A stretch of 64,000 bases of DNA from positions 43,202,144 to 43,266,143 of the forward strand of contig CM023457.1 in the NCBI GenBank assembly GCA_013339765.2, in the 5' to 3' direction. This DNA is from Haemaphysalis longicornis (Eukaryota > Arthropoda > Arachnida > Ixodida > Ixodidae). Under the pieces are notes generated by a model. That model was not told the DNA's origin. It saw only the letters and a program-made list of their open reading frames with translations, and searched no databases. This document shows, one piece after another, positions 1 to 13,439 of this stretch. Both the position numbers and the translations under genes were made by a program. Every line of letters begins with the position of its first letter. Positions within the stretch are counted from its first letter, which is position 1.

Positions 1-1875
1 TGCGGCGCGTTACACTTCGCTTAGGAAGTGCGTGCTAAAAGTATTTTCGTGTAAATATCCGTCGTTTTAAGTTAATTATCAGTGCGTCAGGCGCGGTTTG
101 ACCTCATGGGGACTTTATAGCCGTATCAACTGTACATTCTCCTCAAACAACTTCAGCGTGGTGGTGTATGACGTATGCGACGGAAGCGTAAGCTGCGGCT
201 CGTTTCCCGGATCAACAATGTAGACTACGACGATCGCCCAGGTAAATTTCTGGAATTCATTCGTTTGCAACAAATGTATAAAGCAGGAAATCATGAAGCG
301 CTTACTGCTCGCGTAAATGCTCCGCACACACACCCGCCGTGCCTGCCCGCATGGCCGACGGAGCAGCTCGAACTGACGCAGGTCGCGGGAGCAACATCTT
401 CACGCCGTTTTTTAAATTCACACTAGCCGTGAAGATGCAATTCCACATTGGTGAAAGTGGATGTTAGTGTGGTGAAAAATTGTGTTAGGTAGTGTCATCA
501 GCTGTGGTTTTCGAAGCGTCGCTCAAATATCTACCGCGATCAACGGCGATAGGCCGCGGAGGTCTGTCCCGGCACCGCCGGCCAGTTCACGCGCGGTGCG
601 GTGAGTGGCTTAGGAATGGTGATACCTGCGCGCAAGCATCGGCCGAGGCCGTGCAAGCTATCTCGGTCATCGATCGCGTAAACGGCAATCACCGTGGATA
701 CAAGGAAGGAAGGAAGGATGTAGAAGGAAGGCAAGAGAGTTAACCTGGCTAGAGCCTAGTTTGCTATCCTGCACGTGGGAAAGAGAAAGGAAAAAATAAA
801 GTTATACATACAAGAAAGGGAGTGACAGTGAAGTGAAAAGTTATGTTAGGGACTGTCATTCGCAACTGTAACGATAGCGGCGATGAAATATCTGCCGTGA
901 CGCTAGGCCTAAAGTTCCGAACTTTCGATTACGTCCATCCGAAGCCGGCGGCGAGCTGTTGATGAAGACCCTTTGTCGCGCGCGCGCGTGTTGCGTTTGG
1001 GTTATACTAACTTCTTGGGGGCCCCCAACGCTCGGCTCTCCTATTCTAAAACTCCTTACGACGTGTTTCGCCTCGTACACAGCCTCGCCTTCTGTGAGCA
1101 ATGTTTAGTTTCGAAATTGATAGAGAGGCAGGCGCACTGAAAACGGACAAAAGCCCACGTTGCAATTATAAATTCCCACGCCGAAGTCCTAATAAAAACT
1201 AAATATAGTACATCCAAACCCGCTCAAAGGCGTTGAAAACTGGCGTTCATACCATTCATACATTGGGGACAAGTTGTCCGGAAAAGTGAACAAATTAGCC
1301 GTGCAGAGTACAGGATACGCCAGTGATCGTTAATCAAATCCGGGCACAACTATAAAACATTGTAGGAGAAACAGGCACTGCTAAGCAAAACTGCACATCA
1401 TAGCAGCACTTTTAAGCATTGGCGGCGAAGCAATCCGATCACCGTTCTCGCGTAGTCATTCATTTACCAGGCAATGCGAGCAGTACGCGCGTTCCTGTCT
1501 CTGTTACACGGCCGGTGTTTCCTTGCACATGCAGCCTCGTGCATGTCACGTCACAAGTATTTCATAATGAATTTACAGCGTACTTTCCTAGGCATCAGTT
1601 GCGTCGTCGTTGGCGTTAGCTGTCTGCGTCCGAGCTGTCGTTCGCGATAACACCCAAACGCGCCGATGTCGCAGGGAAAAATCGATTCTCGGATTGCGCG
1701 CCTGGATTACTCGTCTGCAAGACCACTTTTAAACGCAGAGCATTGCTTTAACTCACATGTAGCGTCCGCCGTCCGTCCGCAACAGCTCAGCGCGCAGGTG
1801 CGCCCTCTCCCCACTCCATCCTCTCCAGCATCACGCTACCTCCTCGCTCTCAACAACAGAGTCCACACCCCTCCC
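1..1875. other. No gene recognised
   Basis: Only short overlapping frames are seen, none with a recognisable domain. The single repeat noted is the pair of 70-bp direct repeats. The stretch from 1741 shares an 18-base module (about 1795-1812) with the region at 50159. Confidence 0.6.
471..902. repeat. Pair of diverged 70-bp direct repeats
   Basis: Segments 471-540 and 834-902 align along their length (shared GTGAAAA, GTTAGG, TGTCAT, AAATATCT and CCG blocks). They are 363 bases apart; the unit is not otherwise recognised. Confidence 0.5.
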
Positions 1876-2033
1876 TCTACACTATATAAAAAAAATAATA
1901 CTTACCGGCTGCCTGGTTTCGATCCCACGACCCGGCGGACGAACGCAGGTACAAGGGCTGTTCCCACTGCGCCACAAAGCGACACAGAATCAAGGGTACG
2001 AAACGCGCCTTATATCCTTGACTCATTCAAACT
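1876..2033 (-). mobile_element. tRNA-derived SINE (family B)
   Basis: On the minus strand a tRNA-like unit reads TGGCGCAGTGGG (A box) and GTGGGATCGAAACC (B-box like). It is followed by a short tail with ATTATTTTTTTTATATAGTG. A second copy of the same unit lies at 49993-50150. Confidence 0.7.
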
Positions 2034-2261
2034 ACGTCAAGAGCTGCTGATGCCTACGGCAGCAGTTGCATCGATCTCGTCCTTCACCAGTTGCTGCAAC
2101 GCACGACCCCTGCTTAAAGACCCCTAATACTACACTTTAGCGACCACGAAGCCGTCGTTCTCAGCGTCCAATACAACGACAAACAGCAACAAATAATAAA
2201 TAACGACTTACAACAAACCTACTCCCCCTTGCCTTCACTTCTGCGTCACAAAAAAAAAAAG

Positions 2262-2500
2262 AAAATTGGGCCCATTCTTCTCCACGAGGGGGGACTCGAG
2301 TCGCAAAATCACGAAGTAATAATTAATATATCTAAAGAAATAATAATACATGAATAGTAATAGCAATAATAGTTTAACACATTCACTACCACACCACCAC
2401 CACCCCCCCCAAAACACTAACGTTAAACGCAATTACACCCCACCCCCTACGCGAACGCATTTGCTCGAGTCCCCCCTCGTGGGGAGATGGGCCCAATTTT
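2262..2500. repeat. Inverted-repeat (foldback) element
   Basis: Arms 2262-2305 and 2460-2500 are inverted, sharing AAAATTGGGCCCAT and CCACGAGGGGGGACTCGAG. The spacer of about 155 bases is A/T- and C-rich with no coding capacity. Confidence 0.7.
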
Positions 2501-2681
2501 TGTGGGGTATTTTGCATCATATCCACAAGAAAGGGGAAGACGGTGGCCACAAAAAAAAAAAAAAAAAGAAACACGCGGTCGGATCAGACGTCAACCTGAC
2601 CCGGCGTCCAACGAGTGACGTCATTCGTAGATGACGCCACGGTGTGTCCTCGAGGCCAATAACGCCCGAAGAAAAAATAAC

Positions 2682-2726
2682 TTCTTGCTTCGGTCGGGTG
2701 TTGTGTGCCGTCGACCGAAGCAAGAA
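2682..2726. repeat. 15-bp perfect hairpin
   Basis: TTCTTGCTTCGGTCG at 2682-2696 pairs with its exact complement at 2712-2726 across a 15-base loop. Confidence 0.75.
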
Positions 2727-5700
2727 CCTTTTTTTTTCTTGATTGGCTTACTTTCCAGTAGTTTTAAAGCAAACCTTTCTAGCTCTACCAGCCAACGGTT
2801 CTTTCATGGCGTGCGGGACAACAAACTCCCAATGCGGCGGAAGCAGCGGCGGGGGGAGGGGGTGGAAGGAGTGTTTCACTTACGGAGCACACTTGAGATG
2901 GCGCCGCGAATTTACCCAGCGTTTCCTCGCGCGGAAGTGCCTGCTCGTCCGCAGCGGCGTCCGCGGTACGGCTTTGTCGTCTGCTTCAGCGACGGTTGTT
3001 TTTGGCCTGCTTTGGTGCAGCTTCACGTCCGTTGCAGCGGGTGCCTTCGCACAGCTTCATTAACTTGTTCGACTGCACCTCCCGGGTAACCCGCACCCGA
3101 CGCAATTAAGTGGTCGCACGGCAACCATACGTTAAGGATTGGTTTTCAAGCCGGGAAAACAATTTAATGTGTCGGGGAAAACAAAATGTACAAACCACAT
3201 ACAGACATCTGGCCGCTAGAGAAACGCTACCTTTAGCGCACTGCTTGCCACGAATGGGACTCCGTTATCTAAATTGGTGAGTACCAGTTCGGCTGTGTTT
3301 TAAGAGGTGTTACAAAAGGCGAAAGGAGCAACTGGTCCTGATAAATAGCGAGTATCTCAGTTTTGTCACAATTCTCAAACTTACTAAACTAACTAGTTTA
3401 AATTGGCAGAAATGGGACTCACTAAGCTCACATGCCGAATTGTTTCGTTGTCTGCGCTTGTGTCGCGCGGTGGTATAGCACCGAGCTAGCACATCAGGGT
3501 GGCTAGGTTCCGCTGTCTCAGCCCTCGAAAGACGCTCCTCTCCGTTTTCTTTCTGCCGAAGCACGGTCGCGCTACAGCGGCGGCGTCTGCCGCCCTAGCC
3601 CGGCCGTGCCTGACGCTGCTGCTGCGTTGGGAACACCGCCGCCGCGAATTCCAGGTAATGGCTGGCTGGCAGAATCTCTGGTTTCACTCTTTCTAGAGCC
3701 ACGTGCGTGAGGTCAAGCGACGTCGCATGGGCAATTGTTGTGGGTGTCGTTTAAAGCTTTTCTTTCCAACCACATTCACAGCGTGGATTGGGGCCAATTT
3801 TTAGGTGCGGAGAACCCTTATAGGACCGCACAATGTCCGTCCGCGTCCGTGCGCATAGCATTTACAATCGCAAAAAAGTCACACAGGCACCGGCAGGATT
3901 CGAGCCTGTGTCTGGTAGACCAGACATAGTTAGTGTCAGTAGTCTTATCCATTGGGCTACGACTTTGAGTTAGTGCCCTAATGTCAAACGGTTTACTCCC
4001 TGGCCTGTAACGCTGCGGTATACCCTTAGGACCTCCCAGTGTCCGTCCGGGTCCATCCGTGCACCCACCACCATCAAGCGGAATTCGATTTGAGCCGTGA
4101 GTTGCAGTTTCATTAAGGGAATAATCAAGGTGCAACTCACCGCTCAAATCAAATGACGGTCGGGGCGCAAATCGGATGTCACTCGGGGCGCAACTTGGAT
4201 GACATTTCGAGTCCCCGTACTCCGCGCCCTCGCCGTCATCCACGGACTGGAGATGCTGCCATTTTTGTTTTGGGGGCCTGGCTCCCTTTTCATTTATCTT
4301 TATAATTGGCTGTAACCTGTGATCGCTATGCTGTTGCAGGTTTGTTCCCGCTTTTTATTTATTGTGTTTTTATTTTGATGGGAACAGATATTTTTCTTCT
4401 TTTTTACTTTCTACGGCAGTGTGAGCCCGGGTCGACAGCAGAATCACGGCTTGTATAGGGATGACTTCTTAGGAGAATCTTTAGCGCCCTGGTCGACATG
4501 CTGCCCTTCTCTAGTTGCGTAGCGGCTGCTGCCAGTCGGATAGGATGGTGGCCGGTGTTGGCGTCTTCGATATGGCTATAGAGCCAGGACTACTCGAGTC
4601 ATCGGGCTAGGTCAGGCGTTACCGCTCCGCCGGCGGGGTAATGTACCTATACCATCAAGAAATGGGGACAGAATACGAAGATGAGGTGTAAGTACGGATA
4701 GTGGTAATGCGTTAGCATGGTAAACGAATTTACGAAGAGTAGTTTATTATTCACATTAAATCGGGGTTGGAAGGACCGTGGGAAAAGCGCGCTCAATGAC
4801 GAGGGAAATGTTGTGCCCTGAAATGAAGTGGGAACGGTTGGGAAGGGAAGGGAACCGAGTCAGTGCAATTAGAAGACATAACGGCAGCTGAATTCATAGG
4901 GCACCTGTAATCCGCCAAGCAAAATACGTAACCGTGAGTGAATGTGCAACTAATAAATTTGGAGCGGACTCGAACGAACACGGTGTGGAACAAGATTCAT
5001 GTGGCGGGGAGCGGACAGAATACGCCGTTGTGACCACGTGGCGCAGGCAGGGGGTTGGGGATAACGAAGGGGCAGTTGCGACGTGAAGTGGTGAATTCTG
5101 TTTCGTATATCTCGGCCTTCTCTATCGTTCCAGAGTGTGCGGTGATGGCACGGGATGCGCGCCCGAAGAGTGCTAGAGCACCGGGTTCCCCAAGGCCGAC
5201 TCACAGAGCATAGGCCGAGGGCGTCCCGATAAACGGCACGGAGTGAGACATCGAGGTCAGACAGGTGATATGGCGAGAATGTAAGTACGTGCGGGAGTAC
5301 AGATTGCGAGATCAACCGAAAGTGTTGAAGATACACAGCAGAGACTGCTTATAGTATCTGGTTCCCCGATTAGCGACCCGACGCAGGAATTCTGAGGATG
5401 TTACCTCGGAGTGTAGTCTGCGCATGGTGTAGTCAGAAGCTGCCGGCGTAATATAAGGTCAGTAGCGGGTTGTACTATTTAGACGTAAGGAGAACAACAG
5501 TCTGGGGCCACCTCCTGTGTTGATGACTATGAGATCTGTGCCTTTTTAGGGGAAAATGTGGAGACCGTCTGAAGTGACGTTGTCATTGACGAAAATAACA
5601 TATTGCGGAAAGGCTTAATTCTCCGGATGGCTTCGGCTGGATTGGGCTTCCTGCATGGTTAGAATGGAAGAAAACGGGGACGGTTTCTAATTAGGGAGGT

Positions 5701-7913
5701 AAAAGAACTCAAGTGAGGTAGAAAAGGGTGGGTGGGAATATGGAGTCCTGGGGAGTGCCAGCTAATGAGGGTAAAGAAATGTGAGTGGGTACAGCATACA
5801 TTTGAGAGCCGTAGTTTGTTTTGGCCAAGCTGGAGGGAATTACTTTTCCCCCACCCCATGTATGAGTAGGATACCCTCCTCCTTATTGAGAGAAGCTTTT
5901 ATGGGTAGGATTGGTTTTGAAAACACTTTTTATCACTTAACTTTCGGGAGATGTATGGCATATATGACACCCAGTTGACGAGGTAGTCAACGCCAACCGA
6001 TGTTTGGAAGGATGCAGTTTGGGAACGAGGGTAATTTTGGGATATTTTTTTTTGCACCGGTTGTTTTCCAATGAGGTACACCTAGTAGTTAAAGAGGGCG
6101 AGGAGTTCGGAATGCCCTTATCAGGAATGGTGGGGAGGATGTGGTGGGGCAGTTACTTTTTACCATGTGCAATTGTATTGCGACGAAGGTGGTCGAGAGC
6201 CGCTATTGTGAAAGGCTCGTGGAGGGGCTGGATCCCGTTCCTCTGCGAGTAGAAGCGAGGCATTTGCTGTATAACTGGGCGCCCACCTAGTGGTTCACTT
6301 TGAACATTACCGATATTCTGTCAAGCAGCTGCCAATAGTGGACCCGCCGTTCGGCCTCCGTGGCATCAAGGTAGAGTCCTGGGTTCTGACACCGGCGGCA
6401 TGGGTTCGAGCTCTAGGGGTGTAGCACAGTTTTGCTCTCTTTTTATTGTAAAACATTGTACCAGCAGAGATGTTTAAGCTTGCAGTTCCGACATTCCCCG
6501 TTACTAGAAAAGATACCACAAAAAATACCGAACGTACGTGAGCGCGTGCCTGGTGAGCAGCGCCCGCGCTCGGCCAGCTCGACATTCAAAAACACTCTGT
6601 CCAGTGTTCGTGCCGGGATCTCTGGGGGGCTGTTCTCCTCGCCAGTTCACCTGCGTTCGCGCCCGAAGTGGCGAGCGTAGATGCCGGATTCGCGAAGCCG
6701 CTAGCCGCGGGCTCTATAGCACGTGCTAACGCGGTCCACTTTTGTAGAGATGTGAAAGCCTGTGCACAAAACGACACGGCCCTGCCAGTCATGGAGAACT
6801 TTGAGGCGTAAAGTTCCCAAACCCACGTGAGGCGGTGCAGCTGCGTCTCTGACGAAGAGAGAGGGGCCGCCCGCTCTGCTCGTTTTCCAGCCTTTCTTTA
6901 AAACTGAAAATAACTTTTCAAGCAACACGACATAGGTACATAATATATAGAGGGGGAGGTCTCAAGGTCATGAAAACCGCAAGCGGGACCTCCTAAAAGC
7001 CTTGCACCACTACTGCAAGGTACGCCATTTCTTTGAAGATAAATTAGGCGCACTGTTTCTGTTAATTCGGACGATATGACATATTTTAGGATCGATATGA
7101 CATATTTAAGTACGTGGCGTAGCGTACTACCACGCTTAATTAACGTTGTACCTAAATGGGGATGGAATGTCGCTGTGGAGTGTAAATTCCTTTTGGAAAC
7201 GTGGAAGCGATGTTTTTTACTGGGGGGGGTACAGGTCCTGTACATCGGACAGGGTGTTCCGCGGCTGTGTCAAAAAGAGCATGCGAGAAACCGGCCTTAC
7301 CGCTGAGGGAGATTGGAAAGGGAGCTGATGAGAAACCAGGTCAGTGTAATGTTCGTTACTCGATTAAACTAAACAAGGAAAGTCCGCCACTACGGGCTGG
7401 CCAACTTATCCGCGTGGGTCGGGGCTTTGCGTGCGCGATTTATTGGGCGACAGAGGACTTCGCTGCACCGCCAGCGAAGAATTCGCAAGCGGGGAATCTT
7501 GGTCTGTAAAGAATGGCCACCGTCAATCGTGGGGGACCGCAACGTATAATCCCTGTCGTAAGAAGGGCGGAACTCGGTTTAGTGGTCCTTCCCCACATCA
7601 GCGAAGACTGGAATACGAATAATTATTATAAATTTTGCTCTTTAGGTGGGATGAGGACTAAAAAACAGGCAATGGAGCACTCGTAAATGTTTTAATAAAA
7701 ATGGGTGCTTACTTTATAATTAAAAATACGTTATAACATATTTCGAATTTAATCCTAAAAAAGAGCATGCAACCAAGCAAGTAATGGCAGGCAAGGCGGC
7801 ATGCCCTGCACGGGGAACGCAGCTTGTATCCATTATTCACCAATCCCTCACGTACCTATGCGCGAAATCTTCCTACGAAGGTAAGCAGATCGTGCAGCCT
7901 AGTTTTTTCTTTT
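2727..7913. other. Intergenic, no gene recognised
   Basis: Apart from the tRNA-like unit at 3880-3966 this stretch has no supported feature. A GC-rich patch at 3540-3660 could hold one exon (see findings). Near 6360-6420 a GGGTTCGAGCTC sequence resembles a B box but its A-box partner is poor. Confidence 0.6.
3880..3966 (-). other. tRNA-like pol III unit (tRNA pseudogene or SINE head)
   Basis: On the minus strand TAGCCCAATGGATAAGACTA resembles an A box and D arm, and AGGCTCGAATCCTGCC a B box and T arm. The spacing between them is longer than in a normal tRNA and the acceptor arms do not pair well, so a functional tRNA is unlikely. Confidence 0.5.
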
Positions 7914-8160
7914 AACCCGCCGCGGTGGCTCGGTGGCTAAGGGCGTTGCGCTGCTGAGCACGAGGTCGCGGGTTCGATTCCCGGTCGCGGCGGCCGCTTT
8001 TGCTGATGGAGGCGAAAAGCAAAAACGCCCGTGTGTACGCAGATTTCGGCGCACGTTAAAGATCCCCAGGTGGTCGAAATTAATCCGGAGCCCTCCACTA
8101 CGGCGCGCCTCATCGCCTGCGTTGCGTCGGCGCGTTAAACCCTACAATCATCATCATCAG
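7914..8160 (+). mobile_element. tRNA-derived SINE (family A)
   Basis: This is a full-length copy: a tRNA-like head with A box (GTGGCTCGGTGG) and B box (GGTTCGATTCC), the conserved body (CGTTAAAGATCCCCAGGTGG), and a short ATC tail. T-rich sequences at both ends may be a degraded target duplication. Confidence 0.88.
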
Positions 8161-8231
8161 TTTTTTTATTTTATTTTATGATGCCATGTGATTCTCCGTT
8201 AGCGTCCAACAACTGGCATGCATTCTAAGGG

Positions 8232-8455
8232 AATGATTGATTGATTGATTGTGGTGTTTAACGCGCGGACGCAACGCAGGCGATGAGGCGCGCCGTAGTG
8301 GAGGGCTCCGGATTAATTTTGGCAACCTGGGGATCTTTAACGCGCGCCGAAATCTCGAACACACGGGCGTTTTTGCTTTTCGCCTCCTTCAGAAAAGCGG
8401 CCGCCCAGGCCGCGGGAAACGAACCCACGACCTCGTGCTCAGCAGCGCAATCTTA
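8232..8455 (-). mobile_element. tRNA-derived SINE (family A), inverted neighbour
   Basis: This is the same family in reverse: an ATTG tail at 8232-8251, then the body, then the tRNA-like head, which ends within the A-box region near 8452. It lies only about 70 bases from the + strand copy, so the two form a large inverted repeat. Confidence 0.87.
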
Positions 8456-9966
8456 GGGAATGTCTCGCTATGTTAGGAACTGTGTGCAGACACGGAATGT
8501 GGCGGATTTATTTTTGGACACCAGGGGCACACGATCGCTATTTCGGAGTAGTCTGTAATTGCGCCATTATGGGTTTTTATCTACAAAAATTCTGCAAGCC
8601 GCAGTGAAATACTCCCTGGCCTCCTGCTGTTCAAGCAACTGAACATTTGTGTCTTAAGCTACGTATCTTTACTTCCGTAACAGGGAGGGAGCTGTAGCCG
8701 ATTGGTTAATATTTCCACTTCGGAACTAGTGACCGCGTGGACTTCAATGTGCAGAAATGACAAGAAAGATTTCTTCCCCAGATCTGCGCTAAATATTGAC
8801 ACGCGCGCACAAAGTTTCGGGAGGTGTTTTGAACTTTGCGAGAATGTGAAGGCGAACGCCTGGTTAGACCTTTTGTTGATCTGCTGTTGAAGTTTCCGTT
8901 GAACTTGGAGGCCACACCCGTCCCCACTTGACCAGCACCTTGGACAGCAACCTGGGAAGCTCGTTCCGAGCGTTTTCCATCGTCAGAAGCCACGTGTTCG
9001 TTCCGGTATACGTGTTGAGAGACGGGGTTTCGAAAGACTTAGCATCTGCGCGGGCATGATGATGATGATCCTTTACAGCTGTGAATGGCGATGGGTTGAC
9101 GGATATGAAAGAGGGGAAGGCACCTCCTGGTGTTCCCAGTGCATGTGATGATGGTGATGTCGCGTACAGTCATGAATGTCTTGAAATAACGTCCCTACGC
9201 TCACAATATATAGGTACCTTGTGGCAGCGGCCTACCCTCCTTTGGCACCGCTGTTTCCCTTTCCCAGTGCGCACTTTATGGTCTTTTCTCAGAGCCCTCC
9301 TCCAAAGCACCTCAACTGCCCCGTGATTCACCCAGGAAAAGCAAACATAGGCTTGCAGAACGTGTTTCAATAGCGTCGCGACTTCAACTGCTGTCCGCTG
9401 CAACGTAGGAGTGGTTGCAACGAGTCGAGGGGGTGTGTTAGCAGGATGCGTTTATAGCGTCGAGCCTCGGCCCTCCAGGAAAATGTGTCGTAACCCTTTA
9501 TCTATTTCTGCCCAGGACGACAACAGTTTCAACACTTGAAACGTCAGCGCTTGCAGCGACCGCCGCTGTTGCGTTACAATCAGTGACGCAGACGTTCCCT
9601 CCTGAACTGTATTCCGAGGAAATAACGCAGGAGGTCTGATTCTTTGCCATGTGAGGAAGCAATTTGTTGTTTTAAATGGAAACTGAAGTAAAAAAGGTTA
9701 TGAGTATTACCCAGAACACTCGTTAAAGCTATTACAGACAATACGTCTGATTTGTTGCCATCATGGAAGGAATTTATTTTTGAAATGGCGCTGGGAGTAG
9801 CAGGAAAGTTTTGTACAGTACCATTAAGGAGGGGGAATATATTTCATTCGCAGTACGCAATTAAGGGGCGGGTTTTCACCACTGGGAGCTGCCCAGCAAG
9901 GACTGCGGCATCCCGTTTGTGAAAGACCAAACCAATTAAACAATGTAATTGCATTTTATTTGCCGT
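8456..9966. other. Intergenic, nothing recognised
   Basis: Short frames only, with no splice-flanked open stretch of recognisable protein. A small GATGATGAT run near 9056 may be a LINE tail remnant. Confidence 0.6.
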
Positions 9967-10229
9967 GATTCGCAGTTATTTACCCGCCGCGGTGGCTCAA
10001 TGGCTAAGGCGTTGCGCTGCTGAGCACGAGGTCGCGGGTTCGATTCCCGGCCCGCGGCGGCCGCTTTGCTGATGGAGGCGAAAGTAAAAACGGCCGTGTG
10101 TACGAGATTTCGGCGCACGTTAATGATCCCCAGGTGGTCAAAATTAATCCGGAGCTCTCCACTATATGGCGCGCCTCATCGCCTGCGTTGCGTCGGCGCG
10201 TTAAACCCTACAATCGATTCGCAGTTATT
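9967..10229 (+). mobile_element. tRNA-derived SINE (family A), with perfect 14-bp target duplication
   Basis: A full copy at 9982-10215 is flanked by GATTCGCAGTTATT at 9967-9980 and again at 10216-10229. Boxes A (GTGGCTCAATGG) and B (GGTTCGATTCC) are intact. An exact duplication indicates a relatively young insertion made by LINE machinery. Confidence 0.92.
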
Positions 10230-10496
10230 GGAGCTATTGTCGTAGTTCTGGTTCGGGGTGGCTCTATGGAGTGGTAAAGGTCTATTTTTAAAGCGAAGCT
10301 TTCAATGCCTCACTGATGGCGTTCGATGTCGTGCCAAAGCACACTGCGGGAAAGCCAACTGTACACAATGGGTTTAACAAAACGATGATTATGATAAGCG
10401 AAAGCATATCAAGCGTCTCAAGAAAAAAAAAAACGCTTCCCGTGGTAAGAATAGAACCTGGTATATCGCGGCATTCCGACGGGCTAGTTGGTCTGA

Positions 10497-10643
10497 CATG
10501 ATGGAAATAAAATTGAGCTACAAGGACGGGACGACAGAAGAAGACACACCACACAGCGACTATGTCTTACAGCGGTTAATGCCCTGTGTGGTGTGCCTTC
10601 TTCTGTCGTCCCGTCATTATAGCGCAATTTTATTTTCATCATG
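10497..10643. repeat. 60-bp inverted repeat (foldback)
   Basis: Arms 10497-10556 and 10584-10643 are nearly complementary, with a 27-base loop. Both carry the CTTCTTCTGTCGTCC motif or its complement, resembling the foldback at 45971-46080. Confidence 0.8.
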
Positions 10644-12290
<1,647 letters not shown>

Positions 12291-13439
12291 AGAAGCTGTA
12301 AGATAACAGGGTGCAGAAATTATAAATTCACAGGGGTAAAAGCTCTCATCGGCCATGCCGTGTTGCGCGCAAACAAGATACGCGAACGTTTCTCCCTACA
12401 TCCGGCAACGACTGTCCTTATCGATGGCCTCCAGAGTAGAGGCATTTCGCCTACCTCGCTTCGTAGCCAAGCGGGAACGCACCGCCTGATTTTCTAACGT
12501 CGCAATCGCCCTACCTTTTAGCGGTAAACTAAATTGGCTGCAATCCGTGATTGTGTCTTACAGCGAAGCTGTCTGGCGTTAGGGTCTGACAGAATTGTGC
12601 GCGTCTATCCGGTCGCGTCGACAAAGAATCGCACGCGCTCAGTCCAGAGATAGTGTAAAATGCTCTGTAAATCTCACTCTTGTATGGTATCTCGAAAAAA
12701 AAATATATTGAAATGGACCGATACGACGACTCTATCAATACGCCAGTTTTCTTTTGCTTGTCATATTTAATTAGTTCAGAGTAAGCATTACAGAATTGCC
12801 GTCTGTTGCCAATACGTTGCCGTCTACCAGCGTTGCCAGATGGGAAAGATGCTTCAATCCAGCATTTAGTGGAAATTTCCCCAGATTTCACCAGCACTGA
12901 AATATGGCCGCTAATGCGCATGCCCGCCTCCTACATCTTCCCTGCGCATGCACTGCAGTCCATCCTATTACCGAAGGGGTGACTCAGTTAACTCTGTAAT
13001 TATATTAGCAAAGTAGGTTGGAGAGAAGCGAAATAAAATTTCATATATCCATCACAGTGCCTGTTAAAGATTTAAAGGACACGTCAGTGGCTCTTGGTGT
13101 TTGGGAGTGTTAGAGTTTCAATTTTGGGAGAAGAAATATTGGCTCAAAGCAGCCAGAGAATTTCGCACCCCTTTTGACCAGATATTTCCTGGTGTAAAGT
13201 CGTACCGGCACCTCAGCATAACCAACCCCCTAGTTTCACTATATTTTCGCAACCTGGTGTCTAGGTTTACTATTAATTAATTATTTAATTAATTAATTAA
13301 TTAATTGATTAATTGATTTATTTGTCTGAATATATTACAGCCCCTGTGGGGCTATAGCATGAGTAGGGAGAATGTACAACGTTTCTGCGCAGTCACGGGT
13401 GTACAGCAGTCGTACATGAAAAACAAAGTAAACAACAAA
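12291..13439. other. Intergenic, nothing recognised besides AATT repeat
   Basis: A 130-codon minus-strand frame at 12529-12921 has no recognisable domain. An AATT simple repeat lies at 13269-13323. Confidence 0.6.
13269..13323. repeat. AATT-rich simple repeat
   Basis: A short run of AATT units with imperfect edges, giving a strongly A/T-rich patch. Confidence 0.8.

Noticed and set aside
3880..3966. A functional tRNA gene
   Set aside because: A and B boxes exist but spacing is too long and the acceptor stem does not pair, so it was kept only as a tRNA-like unit.
6300..6430. Another tRNA-derived SINE head
   Set aside because: GGGTTCGAGCTC resembles a B box, but the supposed A box mismatches at key positions and no tail is visible.
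7933..8181. Open frames across SINE copies
   Set aside because: They are translations of the tRNA-like head and body of family A and recur wherever the SINE does.
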